From NCBI GenBank assembly GCA_904066235.2, contig CAJFCV020000005.1, positions 9,977,501-10,041,500 on the forward strand: a DNA stretch of 64,000 nt. The letters run 5' to 3'. How positions within the stretch are numbered: position 1 is the stretch's first letter; each line of letters opens with the position of its first letter. The translations under genes were made by a program, and so were the position numbers. The notes under the pieces were generated by a model. It was not told the origin of the DNA. It ran no database searches and saw nothing but the letters and a program-made list of their open reading frames with translations. Below, in pieces: positions 21,520-34,554 of this stretch. The stretch is from Bursaphelenchus xylophilus. Lineage: Eukaryota; Nematoda; Chromadorea; Rhabditida; Aphelenchoididae.

Positions 21520-21682
21520 TATCAGTCGAGAAAAATAGCAGTGGGTCGTCGCTGAAAGATAATTCGCCTGGTCGAAAAAAGGGTGTCGCGCATCAAATTT
21601 TCAGCTGCAGCTGGCCGTCGCAAAGCGACGACGGGCGACTCCAAGGCGCGACGATCCGCCGTTATTTTCCTGACAGACTGAT
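21520..21682. mobile_element. MITE class B copy, diverged
   Basis: Begins TATCAGTCGAGAAAAATAGC and ends CCGTTATTTTCCTGACAGAC followed by TGAT. The interior CAGCTGCAGCTGGCCGTCGC and AAAGCGACGACGGGCGA correspond to the class B core. Confidence 0.75.
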
Positions 21683-23789
21683 CTGAACGTTGCACTCGGG
21701 ACACTTCCCTTGTTGTTCGTATACGTTCCGGTTCGACGTTTCTTTGTAATGGTAATAAAATCTGGAGCTTTTATGAAGAGAATTGGCGCTTGACATCGTT
21801 GAATTTAAAACGATTTTGTTTGAAAAACTACATACAACATTCATTTTTACTGTCTCCCCAAGAATTCCCCATCCTTTCGTTCTCCAGATCTTTTTTCCTT
21901 CCGTTTCGGATTGATGACATATCATGTTTATCCTCGGGACCACTTACCGTGTTTATCTCCATTCCCATCAGCGGATTGACATTCCGCGGTCGAGTAAACA
22001 GTGACATGACAAAGAAGGTAAATATCCTCTCTAATCCCCGCGGCCAAAAAAGCGGCTCAACGTTGGGCCGTAAACATTCGGTTAAGTGGATGGCACAGTG
22101 TTTTTCGCCGCAGTCATACGCAGCGTATTAGCGAGTGGTATTTCGGGAGGGCTTATCCCGAAATTTCACTCTCGGAGATCTTGTCAAAATGATAAAAGAT
22201 TTGTTGACGTACGCGGATGGTCGCGGTCGGATAATCTCTCGAACACAAAGTAGAGGACACGGTTATTTTTGGGACAATAATATGGATTGCTCTTTGCTGT
22301 CAGCTACAAAGTCCTCGGGATGACTGAGGAGATTTATGTATAATATAAAAGGATAGAGGTGTAACAAAGGAAACTAGTTTGGTCGTGGTTTTTCAACGAC
22401 AAACCAGCCATTTTTACAAGGTGGCCAGAAAAGAAGGCAACTTCTTTTTAAGGGTCCCGTCGAGAAAATGTTTGCGTGCTGCTGAAAGATTCTTGTACCA
22501 TTAAACTCCTCGTGTCCTTCTGTTCTAGCCGTTTCATTTTCAAGGTCATCTCATAACTTTTGAATTTATTCCGTGGGAGTAGCAAAAATTATTTTAAATT
22601 TATAAATAATTTAATCCTGAATCCGACATTAGTTTATTTAGCTGTTTATGGGCGGAATACTATACTTGAATGTGGCCTGGAAAGGAGAAAAAAGTATATA
22701 GGGTCCAAGAATTGTTATCAACAATGTTCGGTTCCTTTTCATTGCGTCTTGGCCGCTAAATCGGATACCCCGTTAATTACCCAGTTTGACTAATTGCGCC
22801 CACACATGAACTTTTCTCTGCCTCAGGCAGTTTTTTCCAGAAATTTTACACAGTACGTGTTGGACCCGGTTCTTTGGGGCTTGGAGAGCTTTTGGGCAGT
22901 TTCAAAAGATTTTTTGTTACATTTTCGACCGCTTGTTTTCGGATAATCTGCATTATTACTCACGTTACATGAATTTCTTCCTCCTAGTGAACGAGTTGAG
23001 CTTTCAGCCTCTAATTGGCCAATTCTTAGTTTACCACGGGATTTGTAAAAGTCAAGTGTGTACTTTGGACAGTATGAAGTCAAGTTCAATAGCTCGAAAT
23101 CAAATTTAGCACAGGGTTCTATGATTCGGAGGCCCTCAACTTTACAAATGATTGTTTATGCAAAGCTTACAACTTTTTTGCCACCCTCACACTTCCTTAT
23201 AAAGTTTTCATAAGCTTAATGAAATCACTAGACTATAGAACTATAGCATTCATTATAAAGCAAATCCCCGCGGCGACTTTATTGTCCACAGAATTGAGAA
23301 ATAACACTTGGAATTAGTGTGGGTGGAGAAGCGGGATTTAGCCCCTCGGATTTACAATGATTTTATTGCAATAACAGCCGTGCATAGAATGCTTATCCTG
23401 TCACTTTAGTTTTGTGGGTGGTAAATTAGCCGCAGTCTATGAGACTGTAAATCGGCTGCTTCCTTTAGACTGTTTAATATGTATATGTAGCTGTTTCTTT
23501 GGGAAGACGCATAGTAAAGACACAAAAAAGGATTTTTTACAAATTACCTTTTCTGTTGTGCGCTTTAAATTTGCACCTGCCAACGCTTTTGGCTTATTGT
23601 ATTTTTATCATCCGTTACGGGTTACGGCCAGATAATCGCCGGATCGTCTGGAGCTTGCTGTCATTGTGTTTTAATGCACGCCGTGTTCACTGGTCGTTGA
23701 ATATATGAGGGCCGTCTGGGACAACATTTTTGTAATTCTATAGAAGCTTTTATTCAACGGGATTAACGAAAGATGGCGCTATTTTTGAA
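21683..23789. other. Gene-poor stretch
   Basis: Short frames only. 23618-23760 resembles 26166-26300 (listed separately). No supportable gene. Confidence 0.35.
23618..23760 (+). repeat. Diverged duplicate, copy 1
   Basis: GATAATCGCCGGAT, ...GGGCCGTCTGGGACAACATT and TTTGTAATTCTATAGAAGCT align with 26166-26300 at roughly 70% by eye. Confidence 0.5.
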
Positions 23790-23950
23790 ATGTCAGTCTG
23801 TCTGAAAAATAATGTAATTTTTGGCGCGCCTTGAAATTGCCGATCATCGCTTTGTGACGGCTAGCCGCGGTTTAGGATTTCGTGAACGCCTGCGAGGAGA
23901 CGAGAGATTTTCCTGAGGCAAACCGACATTATTTACCCGACAGACCGATA
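23790..23950. mobile_element. MITE copy, diverged
   Basis: The left end is ATGTCAGTCTGTCTGAAAAA and the right end is GACATTATTTACCCGACAGA followed by CCGATA. The interior GATCATCGCTTTGTGACGGC is the class B core in reverse orientation. Confidence 0.8.
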
Positions 23951-24984
23951 GCTACCGTATTAATCCAAAAGATAGTTGACCTTTGAGGACGGCAAAGCGA
24001 GCCTTTTACTGGTCCCCCTATTCAACGTATTAAAGTTTAGAAAATCCAGAAACCTTCCTTTGTCCAAACAAGAAATCTTCTCTCATTTGCCTGCACTCCT
24101 CGGTACCATAATTAAACTGGATTATTATTATCTATGTCTATGTTGTATTTCAAGACTTCCCCCACGTCACAGCGGCTCATTGCGTACTTCTAACACCCTC
24201 AGTAATTGTTTTCACACAACACATTGCAAACGTGCGTCATCCCAAATGACATCCCGTCCATAACTCCTGCAAATCCCGTTCCATCTCATCTTTTCTGTCA
24301 TCCAGTTAATCGCCGTTCTAGACCAGTGGTCTTTACTATTTTTACCCCGCTACGCAATATACAAAAGATTTGGGATTGGACCCGCAGAGTACAATGCAAC
24401 TGCGGCTCCGGCTAATCCCTGGCCCAAAAATAGTCGTATTTAACTGCGGGAATTTTGTTCAGCACATTCAAATGTCGCGATTAGCTGCCGCTCAACGCCG
24501 GATCGAAAGGATTTGAGTTGCAGACGGCACTCTGAAACTGTGAAATTGAATTGCAGTAGTACTTTTATTACTTTAGGAGGAGATCTTCATCCCTCTCACG
24601 ATGAAGTTAGTTTTACCACGTCTTGTTTACCTAAGAAGCCCTTTCTCTGCCCTTGTTATCTTCCTCATCGCAGCCAACGTCTATGTAAATGTTGTTGCCC
24701 TAAAGTGCAGCTTAAACGACTTTCTAGTTTTTTCAAATATTCACGAAATCTCGGCCAAAGACAACGCCGCCCTTTGGCCGAGTTAAAGGTCATGTTCGAC
24801 TAGAATTTCATGCTATAATACATGAAAGCTTGGTGGGGAATTCGTTTTTTTGGAACTTATACTATAAAGGGAATTAAAACAGCACCCTCGGCGGCAGAGT
24901 AATAACATTATGACGGTAGGTCCAGAGAATAAAGTTCATTCAATTTTTCGGAGTTAAGTTTATGACCTTTCTTGGAAGTAGAGG
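23951..24984. other. Gene-poor stretch
   Basis: A 61-codon plus-strand frame at 24601-24786 begins with a hydrophobic, signal-anchor-like segment (FSALVIFLIAANVYVNVVAL). No homology is recognised, so no gene is called. Confidence 0.3.
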
Positions 24985-25145
24985 TATCGAGATGTCGGAA
25001 AAATAATAAGCACTCTGTCGCGCCAAAGATCGCATCTCTGCCGAGAAAACAAACTGTGTCGCGAAAAATCAAATCGCTTTTTAAATACTTCAGCGACGCA
25101 ATCGGCGCAGCGACATTGTGTTCATTAATTTCACGGCGGACTGGC
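24985..25145. mobile_element. MITE class A copy
   Basis: Left TATCGAGATGTCGGAAAAAT, then AATAAGCACTCTGTCGCGCC. The right half is CAGCGACGCAATCGGCGCAG, with a degenerate end. Confidence 0.8.
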
Positions 25146-26309
25146 ACATCTACAAAATCTTCGATTTTGATCAAGCTGTTGCTTGTTAGACTACATTTAG
25201 CTACACCACTTCTTTAGGTAATCGTATTTCACACATCGTAACACCCTGACGCAGTATATTTTTTCAAAATGCCGCTTATTTTGGTGTTTGAAATTCGTGA
25301 GGTGCAGTGCGCAACCGACCACGAAAATAACTTGTTTTTGTGGTTGGTAGTACGAGTTTTCGATTTGTTAGTTATAGTGGAAGTTGTAGTAAAAGTTTAT
25401 TGTAGCAGTGGCTTTGTATTAGTAATAATATATAGATGTATTAGTAGTGGTGTGGCAGTTATATCAGATGGAAAAAAATGTTTGTAAAGTCATACCGCCG
25501 CACTGGAACACGAAATTCTCAGTGGCGATTTAACATAGCCTTTGAAAGACTACAGTAACCCCTACTCACCAAAATTAAAACCAGGAAAATGATAAATATG
25601 CTTGTCATCGTTGTGATTTAATTAATTTAATACAGGGATGATCTCCAAATTGTGGAACCTTTAATTCCTTCCAAATGATATCATAACTATCATCCAAGTA
25701 GTGACCCCTCTGCAGTAAACAAGAAGAAAGGGGTGGCGTTTGATCCTAACGTCCTTGTATTTTTATTTCTGTACACATTAAGGCCGTGGTAATTCCATTT
25801 GTGCAACGGAACACTCAATAATGTTTCGGTGTCCTTTAGCTATCTTTATTTGGCCCGTTATGCGCCTTACTTGTAACTATCGACGCTCTGGATTATTGTT
25901 TTTTTTATCATCTTCAGGGCTAAGCATGACTGCTGTCCGGTAGGCCCCTTGTTTAATTTACCGGCTGGAACTAACTTGGTACCCCCCGGTCCCACCCCTC
26001 GCTCCGCCCTGCTAATTTATCCAGTTTGGAAGTTTTTATTCTGTAAAAACGCCCTAGCCGGAAGTTTATGGATGTCAAGAACTATTGGACTTCTATTTTG
26101 CTTTTTATGGAGCGATGGCCAGACGTTTTGTTGTTTTCTTAAAAGTTCACAGCAACTACATTTCGCTTATGGCTGGATAATCGCCGGATGGCCTGGCGCT
26201 CTCCTTTAGTACGTCGCGTTCGCTGGGATTTGAATATTTAAGGAGCGTCTGGAACGAAATTTTTGTAATTTTATGAAAGCTTTTGGTTGCTAGGGCCATG
26301 ACTTGCGAC
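25146..26309. other. Gene-poor stretch
   Basis: Includes a GTAGTAGT-like low-complexity tract (~25345-25455). On the minus strand (~25612-25575) there is a possible isolated signal-peptide exon, MTSIFIIFLVLIL then GTGAGT, whose partners I could not establish. Confidence 0.3.
26166..26300 (+). repeat. Diverged duplicate, copy 2
   Basis: Second copy of the 23618-23760 sequence: GATAATCGCCGGAT, GGAGCGTCTGGAACGAAATT, TTTGTAATTTTATGAAAGCT. It abuts a MITE fragment. Confidence 0.5.
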
Positions 26310-26365
26310 TGCAGCGAGACGAGACATTTTGCGACAAATCCACATTATTTTTCCGACAGACTGAT
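26310..26365. mobile_element. MITE class B right-end fragment
   Basis: GCGACAAATCCACATTATTT followed by TTCCGACAGACTGAT. The left half is absent. Confidence 0.75.
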
Positions 26366-29300
26366 GGACGGGGCAACCATGGTGTGCAAAGGGTTAGAAT
26401 GATAATTTGTGTAGACCGCATAAAGATTTGCGATACCGTTTCGGCTTTAAATTGTCTGTTTGGGGATTTTAAACTGGTTTACAATAGCTAGCCTGAGGCT
26501 ATATTGGAACCGTCGTCGAATAAGCTCAAATAAAATCCTTTTCGGAATACTGTCACGGCCCTTTATTACCAAAATATCCGTTGTTTTCTCCATTAAAGTT
26601 CATATATCTTCCCTCGTTCCCAGAAATGTTCTCTTCTCCTCCCCCAACTCCAAAAATACCCTTTCTTCGGGTATTTTTTTCTCCCTATTAACTCTGATGT
26701 TATACTGTAGCATTGTGTTGTTGCGCAGTGTATCAGAAATTTATTAGATTGAAGTGAAGCGAGTCATGCATGAATGAAATCTGTAGGAGCCAAAGACGGC
26801 CGAAAGCGACTTTTTCATTCGTTTTGTTTGCAATTCCCTGGATGATATTGCATTACATCCAGCCGAATTTGATTTATAAATTTTGGAGGGGAATGTATTG
26901 GTTTATGGACTTTTTCGGCGAACGGAACGCTTAGATGTATGACTTTTGTTTCAATTGCGTGATGTCAGAAAAAAATGACCGCGATTTGTTTCGTTGGACT
27001 GTAGCAAAATTGATTTTCAGAAGTTCAAAGTCCCGCTTGTACGGAAAAAATAATCAAAATGATGGTCCTTCTGGCAAAGCTTCGAAGCCGGTAAGTCATT
27101 AGGTTTTATAATACCCCAACAGCATGCAAGAAATGCTCAATTTGCATTTCCTGTAGATCTTCGGTCTCGAAAAGACCGGCACACAAAAGATAGATTCAAA
27201 CAAAAAATTATTTCCAGGAACAGAGCAAATGTCACCATAATTTTTTTTCTCTTAATGGCACAATAGGCGACGTAATCTTATATATCTTGTTTCACACGCT
27301 GTAAAAAGCGCGGTTCAAAAAAAAGAGGCCAACTTGATATCTCAAAGTTCGTTGAAGTGGATTGAAAATGTCAGGGCGCAGCTCGATAGTCTGGCTGTGC
27401 TGCGCCAAATCATTTTCTGTCGCTTGCCTCTTTGAAGTAATCAAAAAATGCCTCTTTGCCTCTCTTATATCTAATATTAGGACACTTTAGTCTCAAATAG
27501 CGCATAATCTTGTAAGTACAAGGATTAACGAATAGTTGAGTGCGTGTGAACGCAGGCGTTGGAAGAATATCGACATTTTTGGAGCAAACAAAGTTATTTT
27601 TAGTACGGAGCTGGCCCAATGTACATGTCAATGATTAGTTAGGATGAGTAAGAGATTTACATAATTTTTAACGGAATTAATTTAAGGAAAAATATCTCTG
27701 ACTTGCGGATTATGTTTAATAACAAGTAGGGAGAATCACAAAACATTGGGTTACTATAGCTTCGACGTTAATCTTATGCCCTAAGAATATCCAAAATTGT
27801 CGAATTTAGCTATTATATTTGTCACCTTGAAAAATTTCTCTAAAGTGCGCCACGAAAAGAAGCCATTATAATTGCAAAAAGAAAAAATATTTCAAATAAA
27901 CATGTAGAAAGTTGTCGCTATAATTTATTCCCGTCGTTATTGATACGGTAGACAAAGAAGTTTTTTGGACAACGATATACTATACAAAGGTTTCTGAACA
28001 ACGGAACCCTGACTTTCTACTCGTAAGCCTAAAAAAGCTAGTTTTTTTCTGTCTTATCGAATAGGGTTTTGAACTCGGCCAACGAACTCTTCTGAATTTA
28101 AACTTGAGCTCGAGAATTTTAAGATCCTTGGACCGGGGTTTAGAGTCTTTCGGAGCCATTTACAATTGCACAGTGTAAAATTTCGACCTTTTTTTCAACA
28201 AAGCCTATCCTTTTAACTTCCCCAACCAAGTTTCAAGACGTTTGCACTCCTTTTTACGGCCTTTCCCTTTGAAGGATCATCGAAACGTTCTTCAAGTGCA
28301 TCTTGTTCGTGGTTTGAATTTTGAATGCAAAAATTTAAATGGCGTTTTTCGTTGAGTCAAGGTAAATTTAGACGCATTTTGCGGTAAATTGCTTTTGCCT
28401 TCCCAAATGCTAATTAATTATTGCCTAAATCGGTGATTAAACGGGGGAGAAATTCCGTAAATCCGAGGACTCGTTTTTTTTGCAAGCTACAATGGGTTTA
28501 ATTGGTCGTCAGTCGTCTTGCACCTGCGTATTTTTACCGTAGTAATCGTCGTTTAATCGCGGGATATATTATTAGATTTTCTCTAAAATCTTGCATAGGT
28601 GGTAATTAAGATTCGAGTAGCTTTATATCACGTCCAAATAAGGATTGTTGTTTGCGCTGACATTTGCCACAGGAAAACAAAAAATTGTAGTTTTTCGAAA
28701 AAATATTTTCTTTCATTAGAGGAATTTTAGTTTTATCCCAGAGCGAAAACAAACTTGTTTTCTAAATTTTATTCGTTTCAATTTCGAATTTTTTATATGA
28801 ATTCAAATCAAGCCATTATTTTTGTAGCGAAGACCTCCAGTTTCCTAGAACGCCTTGTATTTTTTGCTTCTTTGCACTCAACTTTTCATAATTTACAAAA
28901 ACTGTGTATAATATATTCCTCATGTGACACTCATATCACAAAATGCCACACAGTATTCTCTGTTTTGTGACCGTAATGGTGCTTGTGATAATTATCGTTG
29001 TCATCGTAAAAGGCGACTATACAATCCTGCGGAGACCTTTCATTTTCCGGTTCTCTGTAACTTCTTGATGTTTATGGCCATTTGGATTGTAGGAATTACC
29101 AAAAAAAGTGTCGGAAATTAAGTTTTTAATGCTACAGTAAGTGGGAGATTATTACGTGTGCCATCTTTTGCAAAGGGAAAAGGGGTGATTAGGGCATGGT
29201 TGTTCTTTGGAAAGTAAATTATTTTTTTTCTCGTAGCGTTCAATTTTGTCCAACATTGCAAACGCAATGGAAGCTTTGCTATGAAATTTCGCTTCTTTCA

Positions 29301-29610
29301 GTACTGCAGCGCATGGTAGCCAGTTTTTGATATGGAAAGTTGTAAAAATACAAACTTTTCGCATTTTACAACCTCGAAACTGCATCTATTTCCACAAGGA
29401 TGTGTAGACTGAAAAATTAGCGAAGCACCGGTATGAACAACAACCGTTAACTCCCGCTTATCCTTATTCGTGCCATTCCCTCCAAATCCAGGCAAAAGGA
29501 TTTGTAATTTTAATTAAACAACTCATCCGCTAACAATTGAAAGATGCGTGACATTTCCGGGTTTCGGAATCCTCAAAACCAGAGATTCTGCAAAAAAATT
29601 GATTGTGTTT
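26366..29610. other. Long gene-poor stretch
   Basis: 3.2 kb of AT-rich sequence without a supportable gene. One short frame (from ATG 28942) encodes a hydrophobic helix followed by basic residues (VMVLVIIIVVIVKGDY). It is too short and isolated to call. Confidence 0.35.
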
Positions 29611-29732
29611 TATGTCTGATGGAGAAATAACGTGGATTCGCCTTGGAATCGCGCATCATTGCCTTAGCGACAAGGCACGATTTTGTCCATAGTGCCGAGG
29701 GAGATCCACATTATTTTCCCGACAGACGGATA
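29611..29732. mobile_element. MITE class B copy, shortened
   Basis: Left TATGTCTGATGGAGAAATAA followed by CGTGGATTCG. Right GATCCACATTATTTTCCCGA followed by CAGACGGATAA. ~120 bp, internally deleted. Confidence 0.8.
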
Positions 29733-30061
29733 ATTACAGTATTGCGAAAGACAAAGATTTTCGAAAGCCACTCCTCTGTACGGCTTGTACCTTCTGTCAC
29801 TGTAAACTCTGGTCTTCTTTTCTACTTAGCCAATGGTTTAGTAAAAAACAAAAGACATGAGGTTCTTTGCCACGTGAGTAATCTTATCTTTTTTGAAGAA
29901 TCCCTACATTTCGCAGATTATTTTTTTGTTTCAATTATCTTATTACTGCGTTTTGGGTTTAAATCTCTGAGATTATCACCTCCGGTCGCGTTATTCAGCA
30001 TGCACTTTTATCCCGGAATCTTATCCGACTTTTTTGAAAAGAAGAATAATTAATTTGCATA

Positions 30062-30198
30062 TTAGCAGTCTGTAGGGAAAATAATGAGCAATCTGTCGCG
30101 TCGGAAGTCCCCATGAATTGAGTCGCGACAAAACCATAGTGGTTTTCGCTTTTAAGTTTAGCGACGCGATCGGCTCAGTTTTCATTATTTTCCCGACA
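30062..30198. mobile_element. MITE class A copy
   Basis: Left CAGTCTGTAGGGAAAATAAT then GAGCAATCTGTCGCGTC. Right TTTCATTATTTTCCCGACA followed by an A-run that replaces the terminal bases. Confidence 0.8.
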
Positions 30199-30769
30199 AA
30201 AAAAAAATACATGCAAAAAATGTGGTTATTGTTAATAGCCTTGATTACAACGATTTTTTTTTGAGGGTTCACAATGTTTCAGCTACAAAGCACATCTCCT
30301 TTTGTTGTAAATTAAGTTATCCTCAACAATGCTGACATTAATTTTCAGTCTTAATTTTCCCATTGGGCACGTAAATTTTTGATATTTTATTCAATCTTAA
30401 TTTCCCTCCATGCAATTCGGGTTCAATACACTTAATTTGATAGTATTTTTGGCTGCAGCAGCAGACCAATTTCACTCTTTAGGGCTCTATTTTTGGATCA
30501 TGAGGTAATTACAGTCGAAGGATGTTTTTGCAATGCTATATGATTACAAAATATTTATTTGAAGTTGTGGGTTATAGTCTCAAATTATCCCGGCAAGGAA
30601 TACGAAATATAATACTACAAATTTTTGGACCTTCGAGAAAGGTATTTCCTTATTACACCGATAATTACCCGGTAATATTACAGTCCCGGAGCTACGAAAG
30701 ACGATTGTATTATGTTATAAATACTTTGCCAGTGTCTGTTTGAGCCTCGTTTTTTCGGTTCAAATTATG

Positions 30770-30921
30770 TATCAGTCGGTAGGGAAAATAACAATGTCTT
30801 TGCGTCAATCACATCGCGAAACTGAAAAAGCAAGCTGATTTTGTCGTGACGCAACTCTTTTTCTCGGCGTCGATGCGATTTTCGGTCCTATATGTAGTGC
30901 TCATTATTTTACGGATTGATA
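30770..30921. mobile_element. MITE class A copy
   Basis: Left TATCAGTCGGTAGGGAAAAT. Right GTGCTCATTATTTTACGGAT followed by TGATA. Class A interior (CTGATTTTGTCGTGACGCAA). Confidence 0.85.
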
Positions 30922-32640
30922 CAATTAATGAAGAGCTTTGATTTCCATTGTTACTTGATGCAATAATAGACCAAGCTATAAAACAAATGCCCTTCCGTGT
31001 TAAATATTGGCTGCGTACTGATGATTTCTTTGTTTTTATAGGTCAGCTGTCAAAAGTGGCGTCAAAGGTCTCTGTTCGCGTGCCGACAAATGCAGTAACT
31101 GCGAGTATGTTTAACACTGTGTACGTTTTGGTATAGCATTTGTCTGGTAAAATGGCGAGAGCTGGCGGACACATTTTGATAAAACATAGGCAGGCGTAGA
31201 ATTGAAATTTCGATGGGATATGGGAGATTTATAGCCAGCATATCGTAAAAAACAGTCGAGATTTTACTGTTTTTTACTAATCCATCTGGAAAATGGTCGG
31301 ACTGATTCTTGGCGTTTGCACTGTGCAAAAACAGCGGAGTGCATGCGACAGCACAAACAGCCATTTGCATGGTGCAAAAAGGAAGAAACTGCCGCACGCA
31401 GTAAACTGAACTTTTGTTTTCTCAATTGTCACAGTGCAAGTCGCAGAAATCAGTCTGGTGACCTTCCGGACAGGCCAGTCTTGTCCCTAAACTTTTTGTC
31501 ATGTGGGAAAGTAAAGATATGGAGTCCAAAAAATTGTTTTTTCCTTGTCCATCGCACTATTTTTTATGGTCGCTCATCTGCAAAGGGCGCGAAATATCTG
31601 GCAGTCTTTGTAAATTTGGAAATTAAAGCTAGAGCTTACAAACAGAAAAATCGAAAGCAAGTCGTAAACTGAAGGTCAGAGAACTCTCCTAATTGAAGAG
31701 TGCCACTTCAGAACAGCATTAGCTGCCCGTGCTGCCATAGATCTCATTTCCAAGCGCTCAATGTTCATCTGGACCCTGAGGCATTCTTAGCGCCCCGCCT
31801 TGTCGCCTTAACAATCCGCTTCGAAGATGTTCGCCCCATTGTGTTTGTACGTGTGAACAACAAATAATTTATGAGTTCAGAAGGCTGAGCGCTTTTTGAG
31901 GATTCCCCCCTCCCTGTCATTTTCATTTGCCCTAATCCGAAAAGGTGTAGTCGCGGGGCGGAGTTTTGCACGATATATAAAGTGCAATGGTAGGTAGAGA
32001 TTTGGGCGCGGTTAGGCAAGGCGACGGTTTCAAATTGTGGGAATGGCTCTTTTGTAATTGAAAATTACAACAAGCGTCTAGACCTAAGTTTCTAGGGGAT
32101 TCCCCGGGGAGAAAACTTGCATCCTGCCATGTGATTAGCGGTGTAATCTTGAAGCCTTAAGCCAATCCTTTCATCTCATGTTACAAACTTGAATTTTTTA
32201 TTTTATCCTTTCACTTGAATCCCTCGAATCCAGACGACTTTTCGGGATCTCTGCCTTCCAGACAGTTGTCCCATAACTTCTTAACCCCAACAAAGTTAGC
32301 TGGCAATTCGATTACTGGGGGGTTTTTCCTGTTCTGCGTCCACCCTCAGGATGTTTGTTGTGCCCGGAAAAACATAGTTTATCATAAACTAGGATAAATT
32401 ATGCATACGGACATACTTTATCATGCGATGCATATTTTTCGGCGTTCAAATTCCATTTCAAAACCTCCAGAAATCTTGTTTTTTTACCACCCCTCTCCCT
32501 GTTACACTAGTTGTTTTGGGGGTGACTGTGAATGCCATGTTACTCTGACTAATGTACCCGCTAATGTCAGTTTATTGCGTCTGTGTCCGAGAACTCGCAT
32601 GCGATGCACTCGAAATTTTTCCGAAAAACTCTTGAACTAA
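30922..32640. other. Gene-poor stretch with one inverted-repeat element
   Basis: Only the element at 31283-31475 is recognised. The remainder holds unremarkable short frames. Confidence 0.35.
31283..31475. mobile_element. Small inverted-repeat element
   Basis: Left arm CATCTGGAAAATGGTCGGAC then TGATTC...GCACTGTGCAAA. The right arm is the approximate complement, CACAGTGCAAG...AAATCAGTCTGGTGACCTTC. It shares the TGCACTGTG core and the TTCCGGA end with the element at 47515. Confidence 0.6.
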
Positions 32641-32742
32641 ATGTGTGCCGGTTTTGCAGACTGCCTTAGCACAGTCAAAGTCATACTGGAGACCACCACC
32701 CAACCTCGACAACGTATGAGTGCCTATGTGTACATTTTCAGA

Positions 32743-33473
32743 ATGAGCGCCGGCGTGAAACACGTGGGCGTGCGGCCGGACAGCGATCTGCTGGCGCGAA
32801 CGGCGAAGAGCGCGAGCTTGGACGGAATGTCGGACCAGGTAAGGGGCATTTCAATATTATACTCGATAACTAAGTGTTCCAAAAAGACTGTATTTTTTAA
32901 AAAACCTTAAAATTCGGTTCAAACAGATCCATTTCCTCCTCCCAATGCCAGTAGGGTCATGTACAATATAGTGTGTCCTATTTTTACTAATCTTCCCAAT
33001 TTCAGCCTCAAGACCCAACTGTTTACATGATGATCTGCCTGTTTGCCGACATTCTCATCTGGACTTTGGCCGGAATCATTCTCTACCGTGCCGTGAAAGC
33101 GTGCAAACAAAGCAGTCGCGACCAGGGCGAGCTGGAGACCCGCTACGCTCGCTTCGACGGTGAAGACGTTGTCGGGGACTATAGTGAGGACGAAATTGAA
33201 ATCAGTGAAGACGAGGACGACGTTCGGCGATCCGTTGAAGAAAGAGCCTCTTTCAACTTTTTCCCCAACATCTACCCGACTTCATTGAAGAGAATGGAAG
33301 AGGGAAAAGCGGTCCTAATGTCATTGATGCCCATGAGAGACGTCAACGTGGACAGCGAATGCAAAATGAGCCGACTGCAGCGGTTTTGGCAGCGACTCCG
33401 ACGCGGAAGCAAGACCCATACCGTGCCAATCGTAACGACGTTGCAAAACCAACACGGCGCCGAATACGTCTAG
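32743..33473 (+). CDS. Unrecognised single-pass membrane protein with acidic tail
   Basis: Two exons, 32743-32838 and 33006-33473, join in phase 0 to 187 residues. Seen: a short N-terminus (~38 residues), a transmembrane helix MMICLFADILIWTLAGIILY, a basic stop-transfer, a strongly acidic stretch EDEIEISEDEDDV, and a basic C-terminus (RLQRFWQRLRRG). The ATG after the TTTTCAG acceptor at 32741 was chosen. The frame stays open upstream to 32641 and could add ~34 residues including other ATGs. Codon use is richer in G/C than the flanks, supporting coding. No family is recognised. It could be type I or type III; no signal peptide was found. AATAAA at 33828 is a candidate 3' end. Confidence 0.7.
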
Positions 33474-34128
33474 GTCTGATTGTCTCCACACATGACTAAT
33501 AGAAATCTTATACACACACGATATCAATGATCATCTCAGTGCTCTTTGTTCTCTTTTCCAATCTCAGTTAATCGCCTTTTGGTCTTGCAGATATTGTAGA
33601 ATACCTGTTAACCAAACGCTCGTCATTAACATGTGTTCCCTTCTGAGTATTCCCGGAACACTGCTAAGAGCGTTACGTCAAAAAAGAAGTAATAACGGTG
33701 TCTACTCCCTCAACTTTAATATTATAAGTTTGAATCTCCCCTTCGTCTGGCCGGGTATCTTTTTCGTAAAATTGAGTATTGATTACTGTACAATTTGGAT
33801 TGTTAATGCAACTTTACGCCATATCTGAATAAACCAACAATTACGTAAAGCGTGAGGGACTTTTTTTGGAAAGCGTTGTAACGATTGTATAAAAAAAGAA
33901 TTGATGTGTTTAATTGGTTTGCAAACATCAATTAGCGAGAATTACAGAGTGAAATAATTGTACCTGATTGCAAGTGTTTCTACGTCAAAAACGCAGAAAG
34001 TTAATATTCTGTACTCGGCGGGCCAAAAAGTGTTGACATGTTTGCACGGTGCTCTGCCGCTCGAAAAACGTGTGGCATATTGGCAAGCACGATTCACTTG
34101 GATCACACATAGCGCGATTTTCATTTTC
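33474..34128. other. Downstream region, no further gene
   Basis: Contains the AATAAA candidate at 33828. A short AC-rich segment near 34030 (GTTTGCACGGTGCTCTGCCG) also recurs near 48.5 kb. Confidence 0.35.
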
Positions 34129-34272
34129 CCAGTCTGTCGGGAAAAGAGTGAGCGCTCTGTCGCCTCCAAAATCGCACTGCCGCCGATACAATGAGTATCA
34201 TCGCCTCAAAACCCAATTGCATTCAAGTTCAGCGACGCGATTGGCGCAGCGATACTGCGCTCATTTATCTTC
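34129..34272. mobile_element. MITE class A copy
   Basis: Left CAGTCTGTCGGGAAAAGAGT then GAGCGCTCTGTCGCC. Interior TTCAGCGACGCGATTGGCGC. The right end is degraded. Confidence 0.8.
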
Positions 34273-34554
34273 GCCAATTTCTCATGGGGAAAATTCATTT
34301 TATGTGAAAACATTATTGGGCACAATTTCCTAATCGAATTTTTTCTGAATTTATGCGGCAAAGTCGATTTTCATTACTATGAAAAATTCAAATTCCCAAG
34401 ATTTCGTAATTTCAAACAAAATTTGCAGAGCTTTGCTTTGGAAGTTGAATTATTAAGCCAAAAGTTAGATTAGAAAATTGGGCCTTGTTTGTGGTAGAAA
34501 AAAGGCCGAAACTTTTATGCACTAACCCGCAAAGTATTGTCAATTCTGATACTG

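Noticed and set aside
25269..25487. Plus-strand ORF rich in Val/Ile
   Set aside because: Encoded by a GTAGTAGT-like low-complexity tract.
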